The translations under genes were made by a program, and so were the position numbers. Below the pieces are notes generated by a model. It did no database searches. It saw nothing but the letters and a program-made list of their open reading frames with translations, and had not been told where the DNA came from. 64,000 bases of DNA from Celoporthe dispersa. Its lineage: Eukaryota; Ascomycota; Sordariomycetes; Diaporthales; Cryphonectriaceae. The stretch is from positions 1,860,001 through 1,924,000 of the forward strand of contig WAID01000002.1 of the NCBI GenBank assembly GCA_016584495.1, written 5' to 3'. The first letter of the stretch is position 1; every line of letters starts with the position of its first letter. This document shows positions 34,947 to 44,719 of this stretch, piece by piece.

Positions 34947-35621
34947 AAAAAAGGGCTAATCATGAGGTGATACTTGAAAATATAATTCTGCTTATCTGTG
35001 AAAATGTATAATTGAGAAACGAGTTAATCTGAATTTGATACTCCAAAAGAAATAGAAGAGGGAATTCAGCAAGGCTTAAACGAGTTTATGTATGCAGCAA
35101 GCGCTGACTTTGAGTAGTACAGAGGGACTATGCATAGATACTCCCCACCCCCCTTGCTCCCTTTTTTTTGGGGGGGGCGGGGGGGAGGGGGAGGGAGAAA
35201 GAAGAAAAGACAAAAAGGGAAAGGAAGAAAAAAAAAAAGGAAATTGGTGCGTACTTGAACAACAGAAGCTTCATACCGTAGCCCTTCCCGACGTCGGGAG
35301 ACATCATGTTATAGCCTAGTATGCTGGGATCTTGACGAGTTGCGGATATGAATGTGGTTATGCGAGGCGCTCGTCCATGTTGTGATATTGCTCTGTCAGC
35401 ATATGTGAATCACCGAGTCTTCTAGAGAAGCCTTCGTCATTTCCTTACACACAAATACAAAACCATTTTCATTATTCTTAACTCATCCTGGACCAGGGCT
35501 CAACGCACCGCCATGCTTTTCTTGGAGCCGGCCATTAGTTCCCACTACCAACATTCTGTCCCCTTCGAAGTTCGAAGAATTATTTTCGAACCGGGGAACA
35601 AAATGACCCCCGTCTCCCATA

Positions 35622-35757
35622 GTTACTCTACTCAACCTCGAAGTCTATTAAACCAAATCTCAAGATTCATGTATTTTTAATATTTTTATTCCAATACTAG
35701 GCAGATTTCGAGATTGAGTAGATTTTGAAGTTGGGTAGATTTTAAGATTGGGTAGTG
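35622..35757. repeat. Short direct and inverted 17-bp repeat cluster
   Basis: Units close to GTAGATTTTGAAGTTGG recur in tandem three times at 35704-35757, and a degenerate inverted version lies at 35629-35668. The two blocks can fold on each other. Purpose unknown; probably remains of a mutated element. Confidence 0.45.
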
Positions 35758-36679
35758 TTGGCTGGGCTCAGTACGTACGTACAGAAAAGGATCGTGAGGT
35801 TCACTGTATTGAATTGGTTGATGTTGTTCAATAGAAAAGCTATCTGTTCTGGCCTGGGCGCGCGGGCGCGATATGGGCTATCCCATTGCGCACGGGCCGC
35901 CCTGGCCACGTGACCCCTGTTGTGAGGCATTCACCACCAAGGCAATGCCACAGACAGACTCTTATGACTGAAAATGGGGTATGGAATTACTGCAAGGATG
36001 AACAGCGCAGCCATTTTTACTCTAGGGTGGTGGAATTAGAGTAAAATTTTCGAACTTTTTTGAGTTATGATACATCGAATACTCTGTACCGCCGTAGCTA
36101 GGGTCTCTCGGCATCGTCCCGAATGCTTTGGAGAGAGAGGAGAAAGCGTTTCCGCCCTAAAATAGATCATTGGCTGATTTATTATACTTGTGAATTAACT
36201 CGAAGGTGCGTTTGTGCCTCGCTAGTAAAAAGAATGGAAGCTGGTGTGCTAGCATAGCGAACCCATACAAGAGTCTGCGGGTGATGCCAATTATAAGCAT
36301 TGTGTTTTCTACGCTGGGATCTCTCTCTTCATCCAATCCATAATTGGCACCCGCTTTGGCGGAGTATCAGGTCTAGTTTGGGTCCAGGTAGTGCACGCTG
36401 TATATTCTCCGGTGTTAAAGATCCATGTGTGTACATTGTCGAGCAGTCTGTCCCTGCTGTCCTCGATCCTCGCCATATCATCTTGCGGATCAACTATATA
36501 GAGATCACTTCTGGAGAACAAGAAAGACACCGTGTAATCTGCATTCTTTGGGTTGGTACTTGCTCCCGTGGACAAGTTTGGTATTGTCCATCTTCAGACT
36601 GCGACAAGTGGCATAGTTCGGTAGTACCGCAGCGCGCAGAGATGCTACGTCTGCTCCAGCGCTGGCGGTAGCTCTCGTT

Positions 36680-37389
36680 CTAGATAAGCGGCTGCCTCGG
36701 CATCTCGTCATACTCGGTGAAAAACTCATGCAGACGGTCCGTAATTTCGCTCTCTCCCTCCGCCATTTCCTCCAGCTTGCGCCGTTGCTGGTCTTGATCC
36801 TCCGAGCGTTTCAAGGAAGCTACAAATACCCTGATAAATTCCCGCTGCTTCTGGCGCTGATTGGTATTCCAAGCATCCTAGGTTGATAATCTGGTTAGCT
36901 TTTGCCAAAGTATACTATAATATCTAGAGGATTCTGTACCTTCGCAGCTAGCATGAGAATATCGGCCTTTGAGGGAGTGACGGTAGTGGGCCATCGGTCT
37001 GTCAGGCCCATCTTGTCGCGGATGTCTGCCAGCGCAGCACTCTTGTCCGCATCCGAATCGACAGGCGCGTTAAGGGGGTCGGCAAACAGCCACCGAAAAT
37101 ATCCATTGTCGGCCATATCGAGGAGGCGTCTCAGCCTGGACTGCATATCTGCTGCTGAAATGCGCTCCGCAGCAATATCGCGGACAAATGACTCTATCTG
37201 TTCCCGTCCGTCTGCAAAACCCCTCTCTTCCAAGAGTTCCTAACAGAAAAACTTAACAGTTACACATACACACCTTTTCATATTGAATATAGGGAGAAGC
37301 TATGTTTATTTAAGAAGATAACCTACCCCCATACCATCAATGATGCTCTTTGTCTGAAGAGAGTCTTGCTTCACACCTGTCTCTTGCAT
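36680..37389 (-). CDS. Hypothetical protein, helical, unknown function
   Basis: Three exons (37389-37327, 37239-36940, 36877-36680) with 87- and 62-bp introns give 186 residues, every join in phase 0. The sequence is mostly predicted helix: QTKSIIDGMG|ELLEERGFADGREQ, then SRLRRLLDMADNGYFRWLFAD, a Thr/Pro break, and a charged C-terminal helix (KRSEDQDQQRRKLEEMAEGE) ending in EMPRQPLI. There is no signal peptide or membrane segment. I do not recognise the family. Well-behaved introns and codon use argue that it is real despite the AT-rich accessory surroundings. Confidence 0.65.
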
Positions 37390-38019
37390 TGTGATATAAA
37401 AGTATATGTGCCAAAGAAGGTATGAGTAGTAGTAGCAGTAACAATCTGTGTATGGGACCTGAGATAATGAAAAGAGAAAAGAAGGAAAAGTAAGAGTCCG
37501 GAGAAGAAAGAGCGAAAGAAAGAGCTTGTTATTTATACCTGTTGGGTTTGTAATATAACCAACCCCTACATACCAAGGCAAGCTACCAACATCTAATGTG
37601 GGGTTCTAGCATTCTGCATTTATCTATTGATTGGCTGCTTGCAGCGCCGCAGCAGATGTTGGTTCGATGCTCCTGAGGCTATATAGTCATGGGTCAGCTT
37701 ACACCCTGCAGTCTGTAGAGAGGGCGGCCTCCTAAGGGCGGCTTTGGCTTACTAGAGGAACTTATTATTTTCACCTCCATTTTTGCCCCCAACAACGCAA
37801 GTATAAGGTCGAGGTTCAATCTATTCCGCCTCTACATGCCATGGGGATCAATAGAAAGACTGTCTAGTTAAGACCAGCTTAGATAGATAAAATTGATGAA
37901 AAGCAAGAGATTAGCTAACAGGGTCTGAGACCTGCTTAGAGAAACTCGTACAAATACCCTATATGATAGGCCGCCGTTTCTATCAATGCCGCAATTCCTA
38001 CTCCTATGCACATGAGAAC
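37390..38019. other. Intergenic region
   Basis: About 630 bp, AT-rich, no gene seen. Confidence 0.45.
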
Positions 38020-39052
38020 TCACTGGCTCCCACTGTAATCAATTAAAATGCGATCCCATGCAGTTGTAACATCGTCATCGCTTGCAAAGGTGTTGCCAAA
38101 CGTCTGGAGATAATTGTTTTGGGCATTACCGTAGCAGGCGCCCTGAGTAACAGACCATGTGAAGCATCTGCACAACAACAGTCAGCGCTATCAAGACTTT
38201 CCATCTTAGGCTAGATGACAGGAGATGGCTTACTGATAAATTTTGTCGACAAATTGCATTCCGGGGTTGAACTGTATACTTCTGTAGCAAATAGCCATTT
38301 CAATAATCTATCGTTTGATAAAGAGGTTAGATTGAAAGACTCGTCCAATATGTTGTTAAAAAGAGCATAACTTACACATTTAGCAAGCGCAGTAGACCAG
38401 GCCCGTTCTACAAGTTGTCCGTCGGTTACATCCTGGTCAGCTAGGCTCCGGTCGATAATATCCAGGTCCATGTGGTCCTGCTGCCCAGAAGCTCGAAGGG
38501 TGGTCTTGTTGGAGCTGCTGACGGGGGAGGTCTCGTTGAAGCCTTTGAGAAAGGTATTATTGGACGAATTTCGGCTGGAGGGGGCGTGTCAGCAGGCGCC
38601 TGAGCTGCCGCAGGGCCAAAGACAAGCCCCGGGAGCAGATAAAGGTAGGAGCATACTGTGAATCTAGATAGTGCAGGGCCGCAATCAGCCTGGCATCGAA
38701 ATATTCCTCCGCCGGCCCAGCAGCAGGATTCCTTGCAGTGCTGTCAGTCCACAGTGCCGTTGACTTCAAAAACCATAAGTATGGGCTGTGGACAGACTTA
38801 CTGGTCTGGAGCCTCGCGCTTCTGTGGCGGGATGCTGGAGTACACGCCGCCATGCTCGTTGTCGGCAATTTTGTACCACTGGGTTTCGCGTTTTTGCGGA
38901 TCAACGCTTGAGAACGTGACGCCGTTGTCATTGTCCGCGATCTTGTACCACTAGGTCTGCCTAGCACTGACGGCATCGCGCTCCTTGATAATGCCGCCCT
39001 GAGCCAGCGGGAAGATGCCGGCAAGAAGAACAACTAGCTTGAAGAAGTGCAT
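38020..39052 (-). pseudogene. Secreted Kex2-type repeat precursor with unknown C-terminal domain, one in-frame TAG
   Basis: Five exons (39052-38802, 38740-38657, 38574-38376, 38307-38234, 38167-38020) close in frame to 251 codons, so the splicing pattern is intact. A signal peptide (MHFFKLVVLLAGIFPLAQG) is followed by two 24-codon repeats (38950-38879 and 38878-38807), each starting WYKIADN and ending PQKRE. The KR pairs are Kex2 sites; KREA and KRET resemble dipeptidyl-peptidase trimming ends of pheromone and RiPP precursors. Downstream is a different domain with an Asp/Ser-rich linker and cysteines (AKCIIEMAICYRS, QCFTWSVTQGACYG). The codon before the first WYK is TAG (38953-38951) where the second repeat has CAG. 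As read, only a 33-residue leader would be made. No known peptide family is matched. Confidence 0.65.
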
Positions 39053-40412
39053 TTTGGACAGAGATGAATGGGTAGGATAATGGAACTGGCCAGCAGAACT
39101 TGGTAGAAAAGCAGAGAAGGTATAGTTTGTGTATGTGAATTTGGTCTTCACTCTCCTGCTGTAATCGGGACCTGATTGCCTATATTTATATTCCTTCATT
39201 CTGCCTGTCTTTTAATCTGTTTCTCTGAAACTCTGCCACGGGACAAGAATGCAGGACTTCACGCAACCTATCTAGTTCCGAGTAGCCCCAGGCCATGCTC
39301 TCGGGCCAACATGGGATTTGTACACAGTTTTTGTTAGAGATCAGGGTGTAAGGGAGAGACAGCTTACTTGCCTGGGTTGAATTATAGGCCAAGGTTAGAG
39401 CTTCATTATCAAATGTTTAATGTCTGTTGGGTGCAGAATGTAGGAGTTGGACGACCTCACAAGGTAGAATATACCAATTCTGGCAGCACGCACAAGTAAT
39501 CCTCTTTTAGACTTCCTCGAGGCCTTGGACAAAATTACATCTATGGCGGCTGTGCTACGGCGTTGGAGTTGTTAGGCTAACTCTGCATCACGCTCCGGAG
39601 CGCTGACCAACACCAGCAACATTGTAGGCAAGGTTGTTACACCAAAAGAAGTACTAGATAACAGATATGCAGGCTAAATGTGGATCGCGCCTAAAAGGAG
39701 CGGACCAACATTGAAGCAGAATCTGTCCGGTACTTTTTCCCTGTCTTCTACTTTTTGTTTCTTCTCCCCTTTTCGAGCATAAAACGTACCTTTTTTTTTT
39801 TTTTTTTCGCGCTGAAAGGCTAGCAGCTAGGAATAGACGTATTACTCAGAAAACAGAGACTTATCCCGGAAGCAGCCCGCTGCCCGATGATCAGGCTACG
39901 GCAGAGCATGGTCTATGCCTAGTATCACGATATTAAATTCTTTTCTCTTTCCAACCAAGGTAGAGAAGCAATAGGCTAAGTTAGATGACTGATGGTACCC
40001 AGCGGCGTATCGTCGTTGGTAGCCCAGCCCGGTCCGACTGGCCCGATCATGCCTTGAAACATACCATGGATTAATATCGCAACACCAACGCGCCTGTCGT
40101 AGTCTTTAGACTGCTCTGTTAACTCTTGATGTCAAAGTACTTCAAAGTGCAGTCACTGTATCTATGTTTATGATTCTATTCATAGTCTACAGACGAATAC
40201 TTGCACGATCGTAAGTGATTATGTGCGCTGGACTCTCCAAGTACAAAATGCCTTCCTTCCCTGCTGCTAAGATGAATATCTTGACTGTTCAGATCATCGC
40301 TTCGCAGAACAACATTCACACAAATCTTTCTGCTTTCCGAGATTGCTGGAAAATCTCGCTCAACACACTTGAATAATCTTGTTTGTATTTCGTCAATATT
40401 TCAACTTCCATA
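39053..40412. other. Intergenic region
   Basis: About 1.36 kb between divergent secreted-protein genes, with a T run at 39791-39807. No gene or clear repeat. Confidence 0.45.
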
Positions 40413-40925
40413 ATGCACTTCCCTACCCGGACGCTTGCTATTCTGGCGACTGCCTTTGCTGTTGTCTCTGCCACCTGCTATAGCGGGGCCAAAGACGGAC
40501 ACAAGGGTACATCTCTGGATGCTGCCAACGGCATCACGAATGCCTGTATGGCCTTAGTTGGCGACTACGCTGGAGGCGAAAGGCGTACCACCTGTGTTCA
40601 GGACTCGGCCGGGACTAAGTGGAACTTTGAGCTTCATGTAAGAGACGTTCATGCTATTCCTGAACAAGACTGGATAGCTTATCTTGTCTCCAGCATCTCA
40701 AGAGCGGATACCGCAGTATCGTGATGCCCGAATGCCTGGACGGTTTCGACAAGGAGGTCCATGAATGTGGATATGGTGGACACTCCGATTACACCAACTG
40801 GGGATACAAGTGAGTCGAGTTTACTCCATATATATGTGCTTGATTTTCGGGAAATTTATACGTGCTAATATTATGGAAAACCTATCAGCGCTGATCCGAA
40901 CCAGGGCTACTGCATGGGCATCTGA
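40413..40925 (+). CDS. Small secreted six-cysteine protein
   Basis: Three exons (40413-40637, 40694-40809, 40889-40925) with 56- and 79-bp introns give 125 residues. The signal peptide (MHFPTRTLAILATAFAVVSA) ends just before the first Cys. The mature chain has six cysteines (TCYSG, NACMAL, TTCVQ, PECLDG, HECGYGG, GYCMG), consistent with three disulphides, and the end reads SDYTNWGYK then ADPNQGYC. The general pattern resembles a family of fungal secreted proteins related to the glycan-binding protein Y3 group; that link is from memory of the pattern and is tentative. It may bind a surface glycan or act as an effector. The last exon codes only 11 residues. Confidence 0.8.
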
Positions 40926-41741
40926 AGACGAGCCGGGAGTCGGAGCGATAAGATGTCTAGTTTCGGAGATTTGAAATTCTGGTATGTCAACGCCTCCAGG
41001 CTACAAGAATCTTCTGCTAGACTTGTGCAGACATGAGAACATACTGTAGCAAACCATACTCAGACTCTGTGTACCCATCTTACGGAATGAGTGTATATTA
41101 CATACAACGAACAGGCTCATCAGACGTTGCCGTCGAGCTGAAGGCGATGCTAACCCAAGTGCATGCTAGCCACGGCACTACGAAGAGAGGGTGGAGGCAT
41201 GCGGCCCCTAGGTGACTAGGTGGACGGGAAAGCCGAAATAAAATTGCCAGGGGTCAGGAGCGCAAGCTTGTTATACAAATCTGGTCGTTGTCTTCTTTAC
41301 CTAGGAAATAACCTTGACAGAGAACCTACGCCTGCAATCTACAACTCAAAATATAAATTTAATACTCGAGAATGCGGAGAGCTGGTTCCGCTAGTAAGAG
41401 CGAAGGTATAGAAATTATGAAAAAGTCCCTTGCATCTGCAACGGACGCTCATCCTTCTCGGAGCTGACAAGGAGTGTTGCAACACCATTCTGAACGAATG
41501 TTGGGATTGATATCTGGATCCCAGCCGCGTCGTTGGTTCAAGGTCATTGAGCTCCGCCATCCAACATTGTGTCAAGCTGAGCAGCCGTCTGGCCCGTTTT
41601 TGCATATCGTAACTCCCAAATATTTTATAACACGAGATCCGGCTGATCCCAGACGATCGGGACGAGAAGAAGGCAATCAAGCAAGAAGAGGCGGCTGGCT
41701 ATGATTACGTCCTCAGATCGAGAGTTACTCTTCCTTCCAAC
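40926..41741. other. Intergenic region
   Basis: About 815 bp. Short frames (41033-41215, 41220-41411) have no domain. No gene seen. Confidence 0.4.
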
Positions 41742-43391
41742 ATGTCACCTCTAGCTTTTGACAATAGTAAAGGGAGCTCAGCGACAGATATAGTTTCAGA
41801 TCGTGTATACCAACCGGGAAGCCGTTCCATATCGCCGCAGCCCACTGCCAGGTCATCAATCTCGTCAACTTCCCCAACAAGCTCGGACCACCCACTCTTC
41901 GGTACGGCAGTGGTCACACCTTCACTGTGGCCACTGGCAGCGATCGGACGTCTCTTCTCTCGCGAGAGACACGGCCCATGGCGAGACCGATACGGAGGAG
42001 CTGGAGGTTTCGGGGGCGGGTGTGTGGCATATATTATCAACATCAAGCGCTGCGCTTCGCATTGCTTTAGGAGAGATTGTTCTGCCTGGGTTATTATCTC
42101 TATGCTCTATGCTGCACTATTCACGTAAGTTTTTTTCGATGGTGCTATGGCGTGTGACTCTATTAACTCGTTGCCTGCGTAGTACCGTGCTGTTCCTCAT
42201 GCTCTTTATTGGGCTGCCGGCGCGCAACTACTCTGCTCCGCAGCAGAAGCTGTTCTTCGATAAATCCGCCACGGACAACACCAGGTTCGGCGAGGATCAC
42301 ATCTCTGTTTGGCTCGACTCCCACGACCGCGCTATCCTGCCACGGCCTTGCCACTCACATAATGACTACTGGCGGCCATATCCGCTGTTTTCCGCACTGG
42401 CGGTCGGCTGCACCGGCATCGAAGCGGACGTCTGGCTCTCGGACGACGGCATAGATCTCCTCGTCGGGCACGACCGCGCCTCCCTCGAGCCCAACAGGAC
42501 CCTGAAGTCCTTGTACCTAGACCCTCTGCTCGAGATCCTGAACCACCGCAACCCAACATTCTCGCGAACCAACAATACGGCCTACGAGCGCGCGCAGGGC
42601 ATCTTCGAGATGAGGCCCAACACGACTGTGGTGCTGATGATCGATGTGAAAGAGAAGCCTCGCAGGTATGGCCGCTTGTCATGGCGCAGCTGGAACCTCT
42701 GCGCCGCCGGCAGTTCCTCACGCGGTATGAGGTTGTCTACCCGTCGCCGGGGTTCGTGGAGCAGCAAACGCTCTGGCCGGGTCCGCTTATAGTGGTCGGC
42801 TCCGGCGACATGAATCTCTCCAACCTCGCAACAAGCTACGCGGACGACGGCAGGCCATACGACGAGTATCACGACACATTCCTCGACGCGCCACTCGCCA
42901 GGCTGCCCGGTGTTAACACGTTCTGGTCCCTGGAGAACGGCAGCTCAGGCCCCCTACAGACTAATACCACAACCCTGCCCTCAAACGTCCTGAGCATGTC
43001 GCGCACACTATACTATCCTGAGAACTCCTACTACACATCTGTATCCTTCAAGCAGAGTATCGGGTCCGTCATGTTCGGCTTCTCAGATACCCAGATCAAG
43101 AGGCTGCGCGAGCAGATACGTGTTGCGAAGCTGAGCCGTCTCCAGGCGAGGTACTGGGACATCCCTGACTGGCCGATTAATTATCGGGACTACATCTGGG
43201 GCGTGCTGGTCCGAGAAGGGGTCGGAATGCTGAGCATTGATGAGATTGACGCCGCCAGCAGGAGGGCGTGGATACCGGCATATAATGCCGCGGTCGGCTG
43301 GATTGTCGGTGTCTCTGTCTATATTGCCATCTTTGCGATGGTGGCTGGACTTGCTGTTCTTTGTGCCTGGAGACAGCGACGGTGTATCTAG
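41742..43391 (+). CDS. AIM6-like phosphodiesterase-fold membrane protein (one frameshift)
   Basis: Exon 1 (41742-42124) and exon 2 (42183-43391), 58-bp intron, about 530 residues. A Ser/Thr/Pro-rich cytosolic N-terminus is followed by a membrane segment formed across the splice (VIISMLYAALFT|TVLFLMLFIGL). The lumenal or outer domain carries the AIM6/PLC-like TIM-barrel marks: PCHSHNDYWRPYPL (catalytic-type His and Asn/Asp), GIEADVWL, LLVGHD and VVLMIDVKEKP, as in glycerophosphodiester-phosphodiesterase relatives. A second membrane segment lies at the very end (WIVGVSVYIAIFAMVAGLAVL). One base is missing near 42663-42667: adding one gives VWPLVMAQLEPL, which continues the domain. In yeast AIM6 was named from a mitochondrial-inheritance screen; its biochemical role is unknown. 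Confidence 0.85.
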
Positions 43392-44258
43392 CGCGCCCCG
43401 ACATTTACTCTGCTGTATTTGTATCCTCATATTGGTTGTAGGAATGCATAGAGAGCCAGCATAGGGTACGGAGAGAAGAAATGTCTACTGTTGTTATGGG
43501 TCATGCGATCTGCACGTTACAAAAGAGATCAAGCCGAACAGTAGGACCAGGACGGTACATGTCTAATCCAACATCCCAGCAGGGCAGTGCGTACATGATC
43601 TAGACCACCACCACCAGCGGCTTGCGCGACATCGGGCCACAAGAGGAGATGGGACGGACCCCGGTGGTAACACGCCCACGACCACGAAGCGTAGGCTCCC
43701 TCGTAACTAGGTTGTTTGGGGTGGGGGGGAGGGTTGGGGGGTTGGGCAAGAGAAGGAAGACCGACGAGGAGATGACAATGACGAGAAGCAGTGAAGTGTC
43801 CGAGATCAGAGGGAAACCGTGCCTGTACATTGCAGCCCCCCGCCGCATATTCCTTTCGATCACAATCAGCTTATCGCAGGAGGATTCCAACCCACCCCCA
43901 CCCCCCCGGGATGCAAAGAAACAAACACATACTCCCCGGAGTTCTTCTCTGCGAGCACACATAGCGTGCCGGTACAGCCTCGATCATAGGACATGCTGTT
44001 ATAGATGCCCGGCACAGACAAAGATAGATACTCCACGGACAGACAAGACCTGACGGGGCGGCTTAGACACTCGGGAGAATCAGGGGAAGAGCGGGTCGGC
44101 TGTCGAGGCATTGCAGATAAACGGGACACGGCCGCCGGGGCTGATATCATTTCTATAGTAGGATCGGAAGCCTAGTACGATGTCATATGCTTACCGCCTT
44201 TCCCCTCCGCACGACATCATGGCTAACAAATGGACAGCACAGAGACGGGATGCGCCCT
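43392..44258. other. Intergenic region
   Basis: About 870 bp between the AIM6-like gene and the fold-back element. The open frame 43600-43962 on the minus strand is G/C-skewed low complexity with no domain. G-rich and C-rich runs at 43719-43745 and 43891-43908. Confidence 0.4.
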
Positions 44259-44719
44259 CTGTCCGTTGCAAGCTCGGGCTGCGAATCTGCAGAGGCTCGC
44301 TCGGCACGGGCCTTCAGGGGTAGGATGTTTTTGCATCTTTTCTCCCATTTTTATGCTGCGTGTAGCTTATACCCTAATAAATTATATATCACAGAAACTC
44401 TGATTATTAGGCCTTTCAAATGATATATTTGACTAATCTTTATCTGCTATATTGAGCAAGTTGACTTTTATAACTTTTCTAATAGCAATTTTGAGCTTAA
44501 TATAATTTTCTAAAAAAAAAAAAATAAGTAGCAAAGCTATAAAGAGCTAGCTACGAGCTAACTAGAAACAAAAGCTCAAATATAGCAGATATAGATATAT
44601 TAAATATATCATTTGAAAGGCCTAATAATCAGAATTTCTGTGATATATAATTTCCTACTCCTGAAGGCCCGTGCCGAGCGAGCCTCGGCAGATTCGCAGC
44701 CCGAGCTTGCAACGGACAG
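44259..44719. mobile_element. Fold-back (long inverted repeat) element
   Basis: The left arm (44259-44457) and right arm (44574-44719) are near-perfect inverted copies of each other over about 60 bp of GC-rich outer arm and about 75 bp of AT-rich inner arm. The left arm has an extra 53-55 bp block at about 44324-44378. A loop of about 115 bp with an A13 run separates them. No coding frame. Such a palindrome can form a long hairpin; it looks like a non-autonomous DNA transposon or fold-back element. Confidence 0.75.

Larger units (their letters stand above)
34233..36679. other. AT-rich intergenic region with repeats
   Basis: About 2.4 kb, AT-rich, without a supportable gene. It holds a miniature inverted-repeat element (34684-34946), a G/A/T low-complexity stretch (35158-35240) and a cluster of 17-bp direct and inverted repeats (35622-35757). 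Elevated TpA content would fit RIP. Confidence 0.5.

Noticed and set aside
38940..38990. A small intron removing the TAG of the repeat precursor
   Set aside because: The only GT...AG pair around it is 21 bp, below workable intron length.
43600..43962. Minus-strand open frame of 120 codons
   Set aside because: Low-complexity G/C-skewed sequence without homology signal or plausible start context.
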